Counted from the stretch's first letter, positions 49,622 through 59,216 are shown. The stretch is 64,000 nt of DNA from Pseudomonas marvdashtae (GCF_014268655.2 NZ_JABWQX020000001.1:1332001-1396000); one strand, 5' to 3'. Numbers and translations are program-made. The notes: generated by a model from the sequence alone, not told the origin.

Positions 49622-49734
49622 TCAGAGCCGCTCGGCTCTGGCCTTGTCTGTTTGCGGAACAAAAATACCGGCGTATCGTTACCCGGTGTTTTTGCTCCAT
49701 ATCGCTTAACCATGCTCGTCGTAACGGGAGCCGT

Positions 49735-51162
49735 ATGTCGATACCACGCTTGAAAACCTATCTCTCCATATTTGCCACCGTACTGGTTCTCGGTCAGGCT
49801 GTTCCCGCGGTGGCGGTCGAGTTGCCGGACTTCACTCAATTGGTCGAACAGGCTTCGCCGGCTGTCGTGAACATCAGTACCACGCAGAAGCTGCCGGAGC
49901 GTCGGGTGATGGATCCGCAAATGCCGGACCTGGAAGGCTTGCCGCCCATGTTGCGTGAGTTCTTCGAGCGTGGCATGCCGCAGCCGCGCTCGCCCGGTGG
50001 TGGCCGCCAGCGTGAAGCGCAGTCTTTGGGCTCAGGCTTCATTATTTCGCCGGACGGCTACATCCTGACCAACAACCACGTGATCGCCGACGCCGATGAG
50101 ATTCTCGTGCGCCTGGCCGATCGCAGTGAGCTCAAGGCCAAGCTGGTCGGCACTGACCCACGTTCCGACGTGGCGTTGCTGAAGATCGAAGGCAAGGATC
50201 TGCCCGTGCTCAAGCTCGGCAAATCCCAGAACCTGAAAGCCGGCCAGTGGGTGGTGGCGATTGGTTCGCCGTTCGGCTTTGACCATACCGTGACCCAGGG
50301 TATCGTCAGCGCAATTGGTCGCAGCCTGCCGAATGAAAACTACGTGCCGTTCATCCAGACCGACGTGCCGATCAACCCGGGCAATTCCGGTGGCCCGTTG
50401 TTCAACCTCGACGGTGAAGTGGTAGGCATCAACTCCCAGATCTATACCCGCTCGGGCGGTTTCATGGGCGTGTCCTTCGCCATTCCGATTGACGTCGCCA
50501 TGGACGTTTCCAATCAGTTGAAAAGCGAAGGCAAGGTCAGCCGTGGCTGGTTGGGCGTGGTCATTCAGGAAGTAAACAAAGACTTGGCTGAATCGTTCGG
50601 GCTGGAAAAACCTGCTGGCGCCCTGGTGGCGCAGATTCAGGAAGGTGGCCCGGCTGCCAAGGGTGGCCTGCAAGTCGGTGACGTGATTCTCAGCCTCAAT
50701 GGCCAGCCGATCATCATGTCTGCTGACCTGCCGCATTTGGTGGGCGCACTGAAGGCCGGTGCCAAGGCCAACCTGGAAGTGATTCGTGAAGGCAAGCGCA
50801 AGAACGTCGAGCTGACGGTTGGCGCGATCCCTGAAGAAGGCAAGGAACTGGATTCACAGCCGAAGTCTGGCGTAGAGCGCAGCAGCAATCGCCTGGGCGT
50901 GGCCGTGGCTGAGCTGACCGAGGAGCAGAAGCGCACGCTGGAGCTGCAAGGCGGCGTTGTGATCAAGGAAGTACAGGACGGTCCCGCGGCGCTGATCGGC
51001 CTGCAACCGGGCGACATCATTACGCACCTGAACAATCAGGCCATCGGCTCCACCAAGGCGTTCACCGACATTGCCCAGGCACTGCCGAAGAATCGTTCGG
51101 TGTCGATGCGGGTCCTGCGCCAGGGACGTGCGAGCTTCATCACTTTCAAACTGGCCGAATGA
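49735..51162 (+). CDS. mucD: Periplasmic serine protease MucD (HtrA/DegP family)
   Basis: 475 residues. A signal peptide (SIPRLKTYLSIFATVLVLGQ, cleavage near Ala27) precedes a trypsin-like domain with triad His115 (ILTNNHVIADA), Asp145 (DPRSDVALLKI) and Ser218 (INPGNSGGPLFN). Two PDZ domains follow (~265-355 and ~375-470). It degrades misfolded envelope proteins and so dampens AlgU activation. A strong terminator follows. Confidence 0.96.
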   Translation: MSIPRLKTYLSIFATVLVLGQAVPAVAVELPDFTQLVEQASPAVVNISTTQKLPERRVMDPQMPDLEGLPPMLREFFERGMPQPRSPGGGRQREAQSLGSGFIISPDGYILTNNHVIADADEILVRLADRSELKAKLVGTDPRSDVALLKIEGKDLPVLKLGKSQNLKAGQWVVAIGSPFGFDHTVTQGIVSAIGRSLPNENYVPFIQTDVPINPGNSGGPLFNLDGEVVGINSQIYTRSGGFMGVSFAIPIDVAMDVSNQLKSEGKVSRGWLGVVIQEVNKDLAESFGLEKPAGALVAQIQEGGPAAKGGLQVGDVILSLNGQPIIMSADLPHLVGALKAGAKANLEVIREGKRKNVELTVGAIPEEGKELDSQPKSGVERSSNRLGVAVAELTEEQKRTLELQGGVVIKEVQDGPAALIGLQPGDIITHLNNQAIGSTKAFTDIAQALPKNRSVSMRVLRQGRASFITFKLAE

Positions 51163-51176
51163 TCGGTTGATCGCTG

Positions 51177-51210
51177 AAAAAAACCGCCTCGAAAGAGGCG
51201 GTTTTTTTTG
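51177..51210. terminator. Bidirectional terminator after mucD
   Basis: AAAACCGCCTC and GAGGCGGTTTT form a stem with loop GAAA and a T8 run. The A run on the other side serves the convergent protease gene. Confidence 0.9.
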
Positions 51211-51222
51211 TCTGGCGAATGC

Positions 51223-52656
51223 TCAGCCCATCATGTCCTTGACCATGCGCTCCTGTTCCATGAGCTCTCGCTGCCGGGCATCAATGCGCGACGACAGCGG
51301 GAAATTGGTGCCGGCGCGCCGTTTGGCGAAGTCCAGCTGCTGAATGGCCTGACGGTAATCGCCCACCAGCGCGAAGTATTCGGCACGTGCTTGATGCAGG
51401 CCGATGATATTGCCTGACAGCCCGCGGGTTTCCGCCACCATGTACCAGACGTCCGGGTCGTCCGGGCGGTTCTTGAGCAGAGTTTCCAGGGCCTTCTCGG
51501 CATCGGCGGGGCGGTTCTGCTTGAGCAGCAGTTCGACACGCACTTGGTTGAGCGGATAGTTGCCCGGGTATTGCACCAGTAACCGGTCGACGCGAGATTG
51601 AGCATCCGCCAGCTTGTTGCTGGTAATGTCCAGATCCACTTCGGCCAGGTTGTAGATGATCTCGTTAGGCGATTTCGCCAGCAACGGCTTGAGATTTTCG
51701 CGAGCCTCATTCAACTGGCCGCCCTTGATTTGCGCGATCGCCAGGCCATAACGGGCGACATCGTTCTTCGGGTTTTCATCCAGCAGTGCGCGAAAGCGCT
51801 TGGCGCCCAGGCCCGGGGTTTCTTCGTAGGTCAACTGGACCCGCGCGCGAATCAGTTGATAACGCATGCTGTCCTCGATGCCCCCCGGCCTGGCCTGTTC
51901 GGCACGGTTGCGGGTGTCGGCAATGCGCGATTCGGTGACCGGGTGAGTCAGCAGGAACTCCGGAGGCTTGGCGTCGAACCGGTATTGGCGCATCAAGCGT
52001 TCGAACATGGTCGGCATTGACCGCGGGTCGTAGCCTGCTTTTTCCAGGTTCTGGATACCGATGCGGTCGGCTTCCTGTTCGTTCTGCCGGGAGAAGCGGC
52101 GTTGCTCCTGGATGGCGGCGGCCTGGGTCCCGGCGATGGCGGCGATGCCGGCGTCACCGCCGCCGGCGGCGGCTATCACGATGCCGGCCAGCAGTGCGGC
52201 CATCATCGGCACCTGCATGCGCTGCTGGGCTTCGACGCCGCGAGCGAAGTGGCGTTGTGACAAGTGCGCCAGTTCATGGGCCATGACCGATGCGTACTCG
52301 CCTTCGGTCTGCGCGTTGAGGAACAGCCCGCCGTTGACCCCGACGATGCCGCCGGGTGCGGCGAACGCGTTGAGCTGGGGACTGTTGATCAGGATGAACT
52401 CCAGGCGCCGGTCGTTGACCTGGCTGGTTTCCACCAACTTGTAGACACTGGACTCGACGTAGTCCTTGAGCTGCGGATCGTTGAGTTGCGAGACCTGGCT
52501 GCGCAGCAGGGCCAGCCAGGCGCGACCCAGTTGATGTTCCTGTTCCGGCGAGACGATGGCAGAACTGGCATCGCCAAGTGACGGCAGGTCGTCGGCGAAG
52601 CCCGGTGAGGCGAGCAGGCAAGCGAGCGTCAGCAGGGTGGGGCGCAGAAATGTCAT
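51223..52656 (-). CDS. M48 family metalloprotease with TPR (BepA-like)
   Basis: 477 residues from ATG 52656 (MTFLRPTLLTLACLLASPGFA, a signal peptide). The zinc motif HELAHLSQRHF has ligands His127 and His131 and catalytic Glu128; the third ligand is in NEQEADRIGIQNLEKAGYDP. Tetratricopeptide repeats (~300-470) follow, as in E. coli BepA, which guards outer-membrane protein and LPS assembly. It is divergent from the TusA-like gene. Confidence 0.92.
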   Translation of the reverse strand: MTFLRPTLLTLACLLASPGFADDLPSLGDASSAIVSPEQEHQLGRAWLALLRSQVSQLNDPQLKDYVESSVYKLVETSQVNDRRLEFILINSPQLNAFAAPGGIVGVNGGLFLNAQTEGEYASVMAHELAHLSQRHFARGVEAQQRMQVPMMAALLAGIVIAAAGGGDAGIAAIAGTQAAAIQEQRRFSRQNEQEADRIGIQNLEKAGYDPRSMPTMFERLMRQYRFDAKPPEFLLTHPVTESRIADTRNRAEQARPGGIEDSMRYQLIRARVQLTYEETPGLGAKRFRALLDENPKNDVARYGLAIAQIKGGQLNEARENLKPLLAKSPNEIIYNLAEVDLDITSNKLADAQSRVDRLLVQYPGNYPLNQVRVELLLKQNRPADAEKALETLLKNRPDDPDVWYMVAETRGLSGNIIGLHQARAEYFALVGDYRQAIQQLDFAKRRAGTNFPLSSRIDARQRELMEQERMVKDMMG

Positions 52657-52754
52657 GCACGGAGCCTTAGTCGACAAAGACCTTACTGTAGCCGGACAGC
52701 GGGTCTGGGACCAGATATTCTAGGCGGCTCGACGACCTGTTGCGGAGTGAAACA

Positions 52755-52994
52755 ATGACCGATGCTGTAGCCCACGATGCCGAGTTGGACGCCAGTGGCC
52801 TGAACTGTCCGTTGCCGTTGCTCAAGGCCAAGCTGGAACTCAATCGCCTGGCCAGCGGCGCCGTGCTCAAGGTGACCGCGACGGATGCGGGCTCCCAGCG
52901 CGACTTCCGGACCTTCGCCAGGCTTGCCGGTCATACGCTGCTGCGTGAAGAAGACGAAAACGGCGTCTACCGTTATTGGCTGAGGAAAGCCTGA
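52755..52994 (+). CDS. TusA-like sulfurtransferase
   Basis: 79 residues. The family motif LDASGLNCPLPLLKAKLEL carries the active-site Cys in a CP dipeptide. TusA-family proteins pass sulfur for tRNA modification or molybdopterin. The P. aeruginosa gene in this same neighbourhood (PA1006 as remembered) affects molybdenum homeostasis and nitrate respiration. It is followed 29 bases later by a permease of the PerM family. Confidence 0.9.
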   Translation: MTDAVAHDAELDASGLNCPLPLLKAKLELNRLASGAVLKVTATDAGSQRDFRTFARLAGHTLLREEDENGVYRYWLRKA

Positions 52995-53023
52995 AAACGG
53001 ACAGCAATTCATAAGGATTTTTA

Positions 53024-54094
53024 ATGTTCAAAGTGTTACGTGACTGGATCCAGCGCTACTTCTCCGATGAAGAGGCGGTGGTATTGGCCGTGCTGTTGTT
53101 CCTGGCCTTCACGGCTGTCCTGACATTGGGCGGCATGCTCGCGCCGGTCTTGGCGGGGATGGTGCTGGCGTACCTGATGCAGGGGCTGGTCACAACGCTG
53201 GAGCGCTTGCGGCTGCCAGGCTCCGTGGCGGTGGGGTTGGTGTTCGCACTGTTCATGGGGCTGCTGGTGGTGTTCCTGGTGGTGATCGTGCCCTTGCTCT
53301 GGCACCAGTTGGTAACCTTGTTCAACGAGCTGCCAGGGATGCTCGTGAAATGGCAATCGCTGCTGCTGCTACTCCCGGAGCGCTACCCGCACCTGGTCTC
53401 GGATGAGCAGGTGCTGCAAACGATCGAAGTGGTGCGCGGCGAGATCGGCAAGTTCGGCCAGTGGGCCCTGACGTTCTCTCTGTCCAGCTTGCCGCTGCTG
53501 GTGAACATCATGATCTATCTGGTGTTGGTGCCGATCCTGGTGTTCTTCTTTCTCAAGGACCGGGAAATGATCGGACGCTGGGTTCGTGGTTACCTTCCTC
53601 GCGAACGGGCGCTGATCACTCGGGTAGCCCAGGAAATGAATCGCCAGATCGCCAACTACATTCGCGGCAAAGTCATCGAGATTTTCATCTGCGGCGGCGT
53701 CACCTATATCGGTTTCGTCGCCCTGGGCCTCAACTACGCCGCGTTGCTGGCGCTGCTGGTGGGGATTTCGGTGGTGGTGCCTTACGTCGGCACCGTGGTG
53801 GTGACCGTGCCGGTGGCGCTGATTGCGCTGTTCCAGTGGGGCTGGAGCGACCAGTTCATCTATTTGATGGCGGTGTACGGAATCATCCAGACACTGGACG
53901 GCAACGTGCTGGTCCCGCTGCTGTTTTCCGAGGCGGTGAACCTGCACCCGGTGGCGATCATCTGCGCGGTTTTGCTGTTTGGCGGGCTGTGGGGGTTCTG
54001 GGGAGTGTTCTTCGCGATTCCCTTGGCGACGCTGTTCAAGGCGGTGCTGGATGCGTGGCCAAGCAAGGAACCGGTGGTGGCGCCGCTCTTGTAG
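53024..54094 (+). CDS. PerM / AI-2E transporter family membrane protein
   Basis: 356 residues with about seven to eight membrane segments. The C-terminal half contains PYVGTVVVTVPVALIALFQWGW and LDGNVLVPLLFSEAVNLHPVAII, characteristic of the AI-2E/PerM family. The substrate is uncertain; the family includes sodium/proton antiporters and AI-2 exporters. It ends on a 42-bp perfect palindrome facing bcp. Confidence 0.88.
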   Translation: MFKVLRDWIQRYFSDEEAVVLAVLLFLAFTAVLTLGGMLAPVLAGMVLAYLMQGLVTTLERLRLPGSVAVGLVFALFMGLLVVFLVVIVPLLWHQLVTLFNELPGMLVKWQSLLLLLPERYPHLVSDEQVLQTIEVVRGEIGKFGQWALTFSLSSLPLLVNIMIYLVLVPILVFFFLKDREMIGRWVRGYLPRERALITRVAQEMNRQIANYIRGKVIEIFICGGVTYIGFVALGLNYAALLALLVGISVVVPYVGTVVVTVPVALIALFQWGWSDQFIYLMAVYGIIQTLDGNVLVPLLFSEAVNLHPVAIICAVLLFGGLWGFWGVFFAIPLATLFKAVLDAWPSKEPVVAPLL

Positions 54095-54096
54095 CC

Positions 54097-54138
54097 GTCT
54101 TGGGCACATGGCGAGCCGGCTCGCCATGTGCCCAAGAC
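54097..54138. terminator. 42-bp perfect palindrome between convergent genes
   Basis: The 21-base arms are exact inverse complements with no spacer: the left arm 54097-54117 starts GTCTTGGGCACATGG and the right arm 54118-54138 ends CCATGTGCCCAAGAC. It lies 3 bases after the perM-family stop and 13 before the bcp stop. It is likely a bidirectional RNA hairpin barrier though no T run follows. Confidence 0.7.
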
Positions 54139-54151
54139 AGGCAATGACACC

Positions 54152-54625
54152 TCAGGCGTTATTCAGCGCCTGAGCCGCCGCCAGCACCGCGTCCACATGG
54201 CCCGGCACCTTCACGCCACGCCATTCCTGACGCAATACACCGTCCTTGTCGATCAGGAAAGTGCTGCGGTCAACGCCCAGGTACTCCTTGCCATACAGCT
54301 TTTTCAGCTTGATCACATCAAACAGCTGGCAGACGGCTTCGTCCTTGTCGCTGATCAGCTCGAACGGGAATTCCTGCTTGCACTTGAAGTTCTCGTGGGA
54401 CTTGATGCTGTCCCGGGAGACGCCAAACACCTGGGTGTTGGCCGCCTGGAATTGTGCGTATTGATCGCGAAAACCCTGGCCTTCGGTGGTGCAGCCGGGA
54501 GTGCTGTCCTTGGGGTAGAAGTAAATCACCACCTGCTTGCCTTTGAGGGCCGCGAGGCTGACAGTCTGCCCGCTGGTGGCGGGCGCTTGGAAATCGGTAA
54601 CCGGCTGGTCGACGGCAACGGCCAT
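54152..54625 (-). CDS. bcp: Thiol peroxidase Bcp/PrxQ
   Basis: 157 residues, an AhpC/TSA-fold peroxidase. The peroxidatic Cys45 is in DSTPGCTTEGQGF. The nearby Cys50 resolving residue of E. coli-type Bcp is Gln here. Other cysteines (82 and 99) could resolve, or an external thiol is used. It reduces hydroperoxides in the cytoplasm. It lies 10 bases after the gcvR-like gene on the same strand. Confidence 0.93.
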   Translation of the reverse strand: MAVAVDQPVTDFQAPATSGQTVSLAALKGKQVVIYFYPKDSTPGCTTEGQGFRDQYAQFQAANTQVFGVSRDSIKSHENFKCKQEFPFELISDKDEAVCQLFDVIKLKKLYGKEYLGVDRSTFLIDKDGVLRQEWRGVKVPGHVDAVLAAAQALNNA

Positions 54626-54635
54626 GAACGCTTCC

Positions 54636-55196
54636 TTACATTGGGTTTTGTGGACGCCACGGTTCGATCAATGCGTCCAGGTTCATCGCATCGGCGAAAT
54701 CCAGGAACTGATCACGCAGCCAACTGATCTGGGTGCCGGCCGGCAAGGTCACGGTGAACGTGGCGTTGAGCATGGTGCCGCCCGTTTGCGGGGCCTGATA
54801 GGTGTCGCACGTGAGGTTTTCCAGCTCGACGTGGTGGTCCATGAAAAACTGGCACAGCTCGTTGATGATGTCCGGGCGGTAGGCCGAACTCACATAGGCC
54901 ACGTAGGGCAGGGCCTGGGGACGGTTCTCCAAGGCAGCGCTGCGCACCACGTTAACGGTGAAGGCGTGCTTCTTGGCCAACACGGGCAGGCTACCTTCCA
55001 GGCGGGCGAGGGCGTCCCAGCTGCCGGAGATCTCGAGCACGAGCGCGCTGCATTCGCCATGACGGGTCAGGCGTGAGGTCACGACGGCGCAGCGATTTTC
55101 ATGGCTGGCGCGGCACAGGACGTTAGTCAGCTCCATGGGGTTGGCGCCAAGGGCACTGATAACAAGGAATTGTTCGCGGACTGTGGGGGTGGACAT
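54636..55196 (-). CDS. Glycine cleavage repressor-like protein (double ACT)
   Basis: 186 residues with two ACT domains (~5-80: TVREQFLVISALGANPMELTNVLC; ~95-175: PYVAYVSSAYRPDIINELCQFF). It matches the GcvR family, which in E. coli binds glycine and antagonises GcvA. No DNA-binding domain is visible. It is divergent from dapA. Confidence 0.88.
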   Translation of the reverse strand: MSTPTVREQFLVISALGANPMELTNVLCRASHENRCAVVTSRLTRHGECSALVLEISGSWDALARLEGSLPVLAKKHAFTVNVVRSAALENRPQALPYVAYVSSAYRPDIINELCQFFMDHHVELENLTCDTYQAPQTGGTMLNATFTVTLPAGTQISWLRDQFLDFADAMNLDALIEPWRPQNPM

Positions 55197-55511
55197 GCAG
55201 CATTCCTAAAGCGATGAGCGGTCGGTATGTTTCAGCTCGACGGGGCGACAGCACTGGGAAAACGAACGGTTCAAGCCTTTTGCTTTTTTGTGGCGCTGCG
55301 CTGCGGGACATCACGCAAACACCTGTTCAAGAGCAGGATCGAGGCTTGTAGCGACGAAAACGGAGGCTGGAAACCGGCGTATGAGCTTATCGGTACCGAT
55401 CAAAGGCTGAAGGGTAGCGAAAACCATCGCCAAGGGGAATGGGAGTTCGCTTGTACAAGCATCTTGGCGCCAGTACCATTACGGCTCTCTTTTTCCGGCA
55501 GGAGCGGTTTC
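55197..55511. other. Divergent control region gcvR-like / dapA
   Basis: 315 bases with no gene. A possible dapA promoter is TTGTAC 55451-55456, a 17-base spacer and TACCAT 55474-55479. The upstream part was left unassigned. Confidence 0.45.
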
Positions 55512-56390
55512 ATGATTGCGGGCAGTATGGTGGCACTGGTCACACCCATGGATGCACAAGGGCGTCTTGACTGGGCCAGCCTCAGCAAACTCGTGGACTT
55601 CCACCTTGAAAACGGCACCCACGCCATCGTCGCCGTCGGTACAACCGGCGAGTCGGCAACCCTTGACGTCAACGAGCACATCGAAGTCATCCGCGCCGTG
55701 GTCAAGCAGATCAATGGGCGCATTCCGGTGATCGCCGGTACCGGCGCCAACTCCACCCGCGAGGCCGTCGAGCTGACCCGCAACGCCAAGGAAGCCGGGG
55801 CCGACGCCTGCCTGCTGGTCGTTCCGTACTACAACAAGCCGACCCAGGAAGGCTTGTACCAGCACTTCAAGCACATTGCCGAAGCGGTCGACATCCCGCA
55901 GATCCTCTATAACGTCCCCGGCCGCACCTCCTGCGACATGCAGGCCGAGACTGTGATTCGCCTGTCCACCGTCCCGAATATCATCGGCATCAAGGAAGCC
56001 ACCGGCGACCTCGTGCGAGCCAAGGCCATCATCGATGGCGTCAACAAGGATTTCCTCGTGCTGTCCGGCGATGATCCAACGGCCGTCGAGCTGATCCTGA
56101 TGGGCGGCAAGGGCAACATCTCCGTCACTGCCAACGTCGCCCCGCGCGAGATGGCCGACCTGTGCGAGGCCGCGCTCAAGGGCGACGCCGACACCGCACG
56201 GGCACTCAACGAAAAACTGATGCCGCTGCACAAGGACCTGTTCATCGAGGCCAATCCGATCCCAGTGAAATTTGCCCTGGTCGAAATGGGCTTGATGCAC
56301 GAAGGCATTCGCCTGCCGCTCACCTGGTTGAGCAATACCTGTCAAGAACCGCTGCGGCAGGCCATGCGCCAGTCCGGCGTCCTGGTTTAA
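55512..56390 (+). CDS. dapA: 4-hydroxy-tetrahydrodipicolinate synthase
   Basis: 292 residues, TIM barrel. It condenses pyruvate with aspartate semialdehyde for lysine and peptidoglycan. Catalytic Lys161 is in GIKEATGDL, Tyr133 in ILYNVPGR, Thr44-Thr45 in [10 protein letters not shown] 55512 ([13 protein letters not shown]) is the family start; a longer frame beginning at 55227 is not used. bamC follows after 17 bases, the common dapA-bamC pair. Confidence 0.97.
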   Translation: MIAGSMVALVTPMDAQGRLDWASLSKLVDFHLENGTHAIVAVGTTGESATLDVNEHIEVIRAVVKQINGRIPVIAGTGANSTREAVELTRNAKEAGADACLLVVPYYNKPTQEGLYQHFKHIAEAVDIPQILYNVPGRTSCDMQAETVIRLSTVPNIIGIKEATGDLVRAKAIIDGVNKDFLVLSGDDPTAVELILMGGKGNISVTANVAPREMADLCEAALKGDADTARALNEKLMPLHKDLFIEANPIPVKFALVEMGLMHEGIRLPLTWLSNTCQEPLRQAMRQSGVLV

Positions 56391-56407
56391 TTGAGGAACT
56401 ACAACGC

Positions 56408-57523
56408 ATGAAGCGAATGGCCGGCCTTTCCGCACTTGCCTTGATTATCTCCAGCACCAGTGGCTGTGGATGGGTCTGGGGCCCGGATGGTTATTTCCGT
56501 GACCGTGGTAGCGACTACCTCGAAGCGCAACAGACTGCACCGATGCAACTGCCACCCGACGTCAGCGTCGCCAAGCGCCTGGATCCGCTGTTGCCGATCC
56601 CGCGCAACGTCGCCGACGACAGCGTCAAGGGCGAATACATCGTGCCGCGTCCACAGCCGCTGTCGGCCGTGGCCGATGCGAGCGACTACACCCTGCAAAA
56701 GAGTGGCGATTCGAGCTGGGTCATGGGCCAGCACCCGCCGGCCGAAGTCTGGCCCGTGGCGATCCAGTTCTTCCAGGACAACGGTTTCCGCCTGGATGAG
56801 CAGCGCCCACAGACCGGCGAATTCACCACCACCTGGCAACGCGCCGATGAACTGTCCGCCGCCATGGCCAAGCGCCTGAGCGCCGCCGGTGTTGCCGCCG
56901 ACAGCGAAACCCGCGTACGGGTACGGATCGAGCCGGGTGTGCAGCGCAACACCAGTGAAATCTACGTCGTCAGCGCCGAGCGTCCCGCCGGCAGCACCGC
57001 CGACGTGGCCTTCACCAACCGCTCGGTCAATAGCGGCCTCGACGCCGCGCTGGTGGACGACATGCTCGCCAGCATGAGCCGCACCGCCGAGCAGGGCGGT
57101 TCGGTGTCGATGCTGGCCACCCGAGACTACGACACCCCAAGCCGCGTCAGCCTGAGCGAGGACGGCAGCGGTAACCCGGTGCTCAACGTCGGCTCCGACC
57201 TGGATCGTGCCTGGTCGAGCGTGGGTCGTGCGTTGGAGCAGGGCGAATGGCGAGTTGAGGACATCAACCGCAGCCTGGGCCTTTACTACATCAACCTCGC
57301 TGAAAAAGCCGAGAAGAAAGACGAGAAGCCTGGCTTCTTCAGTGGTCTGTTCGGCAGCGCGCCGGACAAGGAAGAAATCGAAGCCCGTGCCGAGCGTTAT
57401 CAGGTTCGCCTGAGCAAGGTCGGCGACAACGTCCAGGTGACCGTCGAGAAAAACATCAACACCGTTGCGCCGGCCGATGTGGCCCGCAAAGTGTTGGGCG
57501 TGATTCAGGACAACCTGGGCTGA
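56408..57523 (+). CDS. bamC: Outer membrane assembly lipoprotein BamC (NlpB)
   Basis: 371 residues. Lipoprotein signal with acylated Cys20 (IISSTSGC). The unstructured N-terminus (DYLEAQQTAPMQLPPDV) binds BamD, and two helix-grip domains follow. It is part of the BAM complex that inserts outer-membrane proteins. Confidence 0.94.
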   Translation: MKRMAGLSALALIISSTSGCGWVWGPDGYFRDRGSDYLEAQQTAPMQLPPDVSVAKRLDPLLPIPRNVADDSVKGEYIVPRPQPLSAVADASDYTLQKSGDSSWVMGQHPPAEVWPVAIQFFQDNGFRLDEQRPQTGEFTTTWQRADELSAAMAKRLSAAGVAADSETRVRVRIEPGVQRNTSEIYVVSAERPAGSTADVAFTNRSVNSGLDAALVDDMLASMSRTAEQGGSVSMLATRDYDTPSRVSLSEDGSGNPVLNVGSDLDRAWSSVGRALEQGEWRVEDINRSLGLYYINLAEKAEKKDEKPGFFSGLFGSAPDKEEIEARAERYQVRLSKVGDNVQVTVEKNINTVAPADVARKVLGVIQDNLG

Positions 57524-57527
57524 TCCG

Positions 57528-58286
57528 ATGCGTTTTGCCGTTCTCGGCAGCGGTAGCCAGGGCAACGGCACGCTGATCGCCAGCGCCGGTACCTATGTGC
57601 TGGTCGATTGTGGTTTCTCCTTGCGAGAAACCGAGAAGCGCCTGTTGCGCCTGGGTGTCCATCCGGCGCAACTGAGCGCGATACTCGTGACCCACGAACA
57701 TGCCGACCACGTGCATGGCGTGGGTTTGCTGTCTCGGCGCTACAATCTGCCGGTCTACCTGAGTCGCGGAACGCATGGCGGCCTGCGCAAACCCATCGAA
57801 CCGGCTGGCTTCGTGGCCGGTGGCGAGCAGTTGCGCATCGGTGCCCTGGACATCAGCGTGGTCAGCGTGGCGCATGACGCCCGTGAGCCGACGCAATATG
57901 TCTTCAGCGATGGCGAGCGGCGCTTCGGATTGCTGACCGACCTGGGCTCGTACTGCGACAGGGTCATGGACAGTTATCGGGACCTCGATGCGCTGATGAT
58001 CGAGTCCAACCATTGCCGCGACATGCTGGCGCGAGGGTACTATCCGTACTTCCTCAAGCAGCGGGTCGGCGGGGAACACGGACATTTGAACAACCACCAG
58101 GCGGCATTCCTGGTGGCCGAGTTGGGCTGGCAAGGCCTGCAACACCTGGTCCTGGCCCATCTGAGCAGCAAGAACAACCTGCCGCAGCTGGCCCGGCAAT
58201 GTTTTGTCGACACCCTTGGGTGCGACCCGGACTGGCTGCAACTGGCCGATCAAGATTCAGGGCTCGACTGGCGACATATCGCCTAG
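57528..58286 (+). CDS. Metallo-beta-lactamase fold hydrolase (YycJ/WalJ-like)
   Basis: 252 residues. The metal motif VTHEHADHVHGVGLL (HxHxDH) is followed by downstream ligands in MIESNHCRDML and HLSSKNNLP. The N-terminus RFAVLGSGSQGNGTLIASAG is typical of the YycJ subgroup, probable nucleases. It begins 4 bases after bamC, so it is co-transcribed with dapA-bamC, and precedes purC. Confidence 0.88.
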   Translation: MRFAVLGSGSQGNGTLIASAGTYVLVDCGFSLRETEKRLLRLGVHPAQLSAILVTHEHADHVHGVGLLSRRYNLPVYLSRGTHGGLRKPIEPAGFVAGGEQLRIGALDISVVSVAHDAREPTQYVFSDGERRFGLLTDLGSYCDRVMDSYRDLDALMIESNHCRDMLARGYYPYFLKQRVGGEHGHLNNHQAAFLVAELGWQGLQHLVLAHLSSKNNLPQLARQCFVDTLGCDPDWLQLADQDSGLDWRHIA

Positions 58287-58313
58287 CCCACTACTTAGCA
58301 AGCGGAGCCCATC

Positions 58314-59027
58314 ATGGAAAAACGTGAAGAACTCTACCGCGGCAAAGCCAAGTCGGTTTACAAGACCGACGACGCTGACCGCTTGATCCTGCTGTTTCGC
58401 AACGACACCTCGGCGTTCGACGGCAAGCGCATCGAACAGCTCGACCGCAAGGGCATGGTGAACAACAAGTTCAACGCCTTCATCATGCAGAAACTCGAAG
58501 CCGCCGGCGTGCCGACCCAGTTCGACAAGCTGCTGGGCGACAACGAATGCCTGGTCAAGAAGCTGGACATGATCCCGGTCGAATGCGTCGTGCGTAACTA
58601 CGCCGCCGGCAGCCTGGTCAAGCGCCTGGGCGTGGAAGAGGGCATGAAGCTCAATCCCTACACCTTCGAGCTGTTCCTGAAGGACGACGCCAAGGGCGAT
58701 CCCTTCATCAACGAATCCCACGTCGTGGCCTTCGGTTGGGGCACCAGCGAACAACTGGCGCGCATGAAGGAATTGTCCCTCAAGGTCAACGAAGTGCTGA
58801 CCAAGCTGTTCGACGACGCTGGCCTGTTGCTGGTGGACTTCAAGCTTGAATTCGGCGTGTTCAGCGATGGCTCCATCGTCCTGGGCGACGAATTCAGCCC
58901 GGACGGCTGCCGCCTCTGGGACAAGGACACCAAGAAGAAGATGGACAAGGACCGCTTCCGCCAAGGCCTCGGTGACGTCATCGAAGCCTACGAAGAAGTC
59001 GCCCAGCGCCTGGGTGTACCGCTGTAA
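58314..59027 (+). CDS. purC: SAICAR synthetase
   Basis: 237 residues. It joins aspartate to CAIR in purine synthesis. Motifs [36 protein letters not shown] and [20 protein letters not shown] are diagnostic. Start ATG 58314 has GGAG. The last gene of the dapA-bamC-MBL-purC run, ahead of tRNA-Ser. Confidence 0.97.
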   Translation: MEKREELYRGKAKSVYKTDDADRLILLFRNDTSAFDGKRIEQLDRKGMVNNKFNAFIMQKLEAAGVPTQFDKLLGDNECLVKKLDMIPVECVVRNYAAGSLVKRLGVEEGMKLNPYTFELFLKDDAKGDPFINESHVVAFGWGTSEQLARMKELSLKVNEVLTKLFDDAGLLLVDFKLEFGVFSDGSIVLGDEFSPDGCRLWDKDTKKKMDKDRFRQGLGDVIEAYEEVAQRLGVPL

Positions 59028-59110
59028 TCGACGCAAGCATCTGATAGCACGGAAAAAATTTCGCCCGGGGGTTCGCTTCCGGCAAATGTGCTGGTATGAT
59101 GCGCGCCACT

Positions 59111-59200
59111 GGAGAGATGCCGGAGTGGCCGAACGGGACGGATTCGAAATCCGTTGTACTGGCGACAGTACCTAGGGTTCAAATCCCTATCTCTCCGCCA
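59111..59200 (+). tRNA. tRNA-Ser (anticodon CGA)
   Basis: 90 nt with CCA. The acceptor GGAGAGA pairs with TCTCTCC, the anticodon stem ACGGA/TCCGT encloses loop TTCGAAA, and a long variable arm is present. A promoter TTCGCT-N17-TATGAT lies just upstream. It borders the accessory segment, but no duplicate of its 3' end was found in the window. Confidence 0.97.
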
Positions 59201-59216
59201 TAATTGTGTATGACTA

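Noticed and set aside
59111..59200. tRNA-Ser(CGA) 3' end as an att site of an island
   Set aside because: No second copy of the tRNA end and no integrase gene were found in the window.
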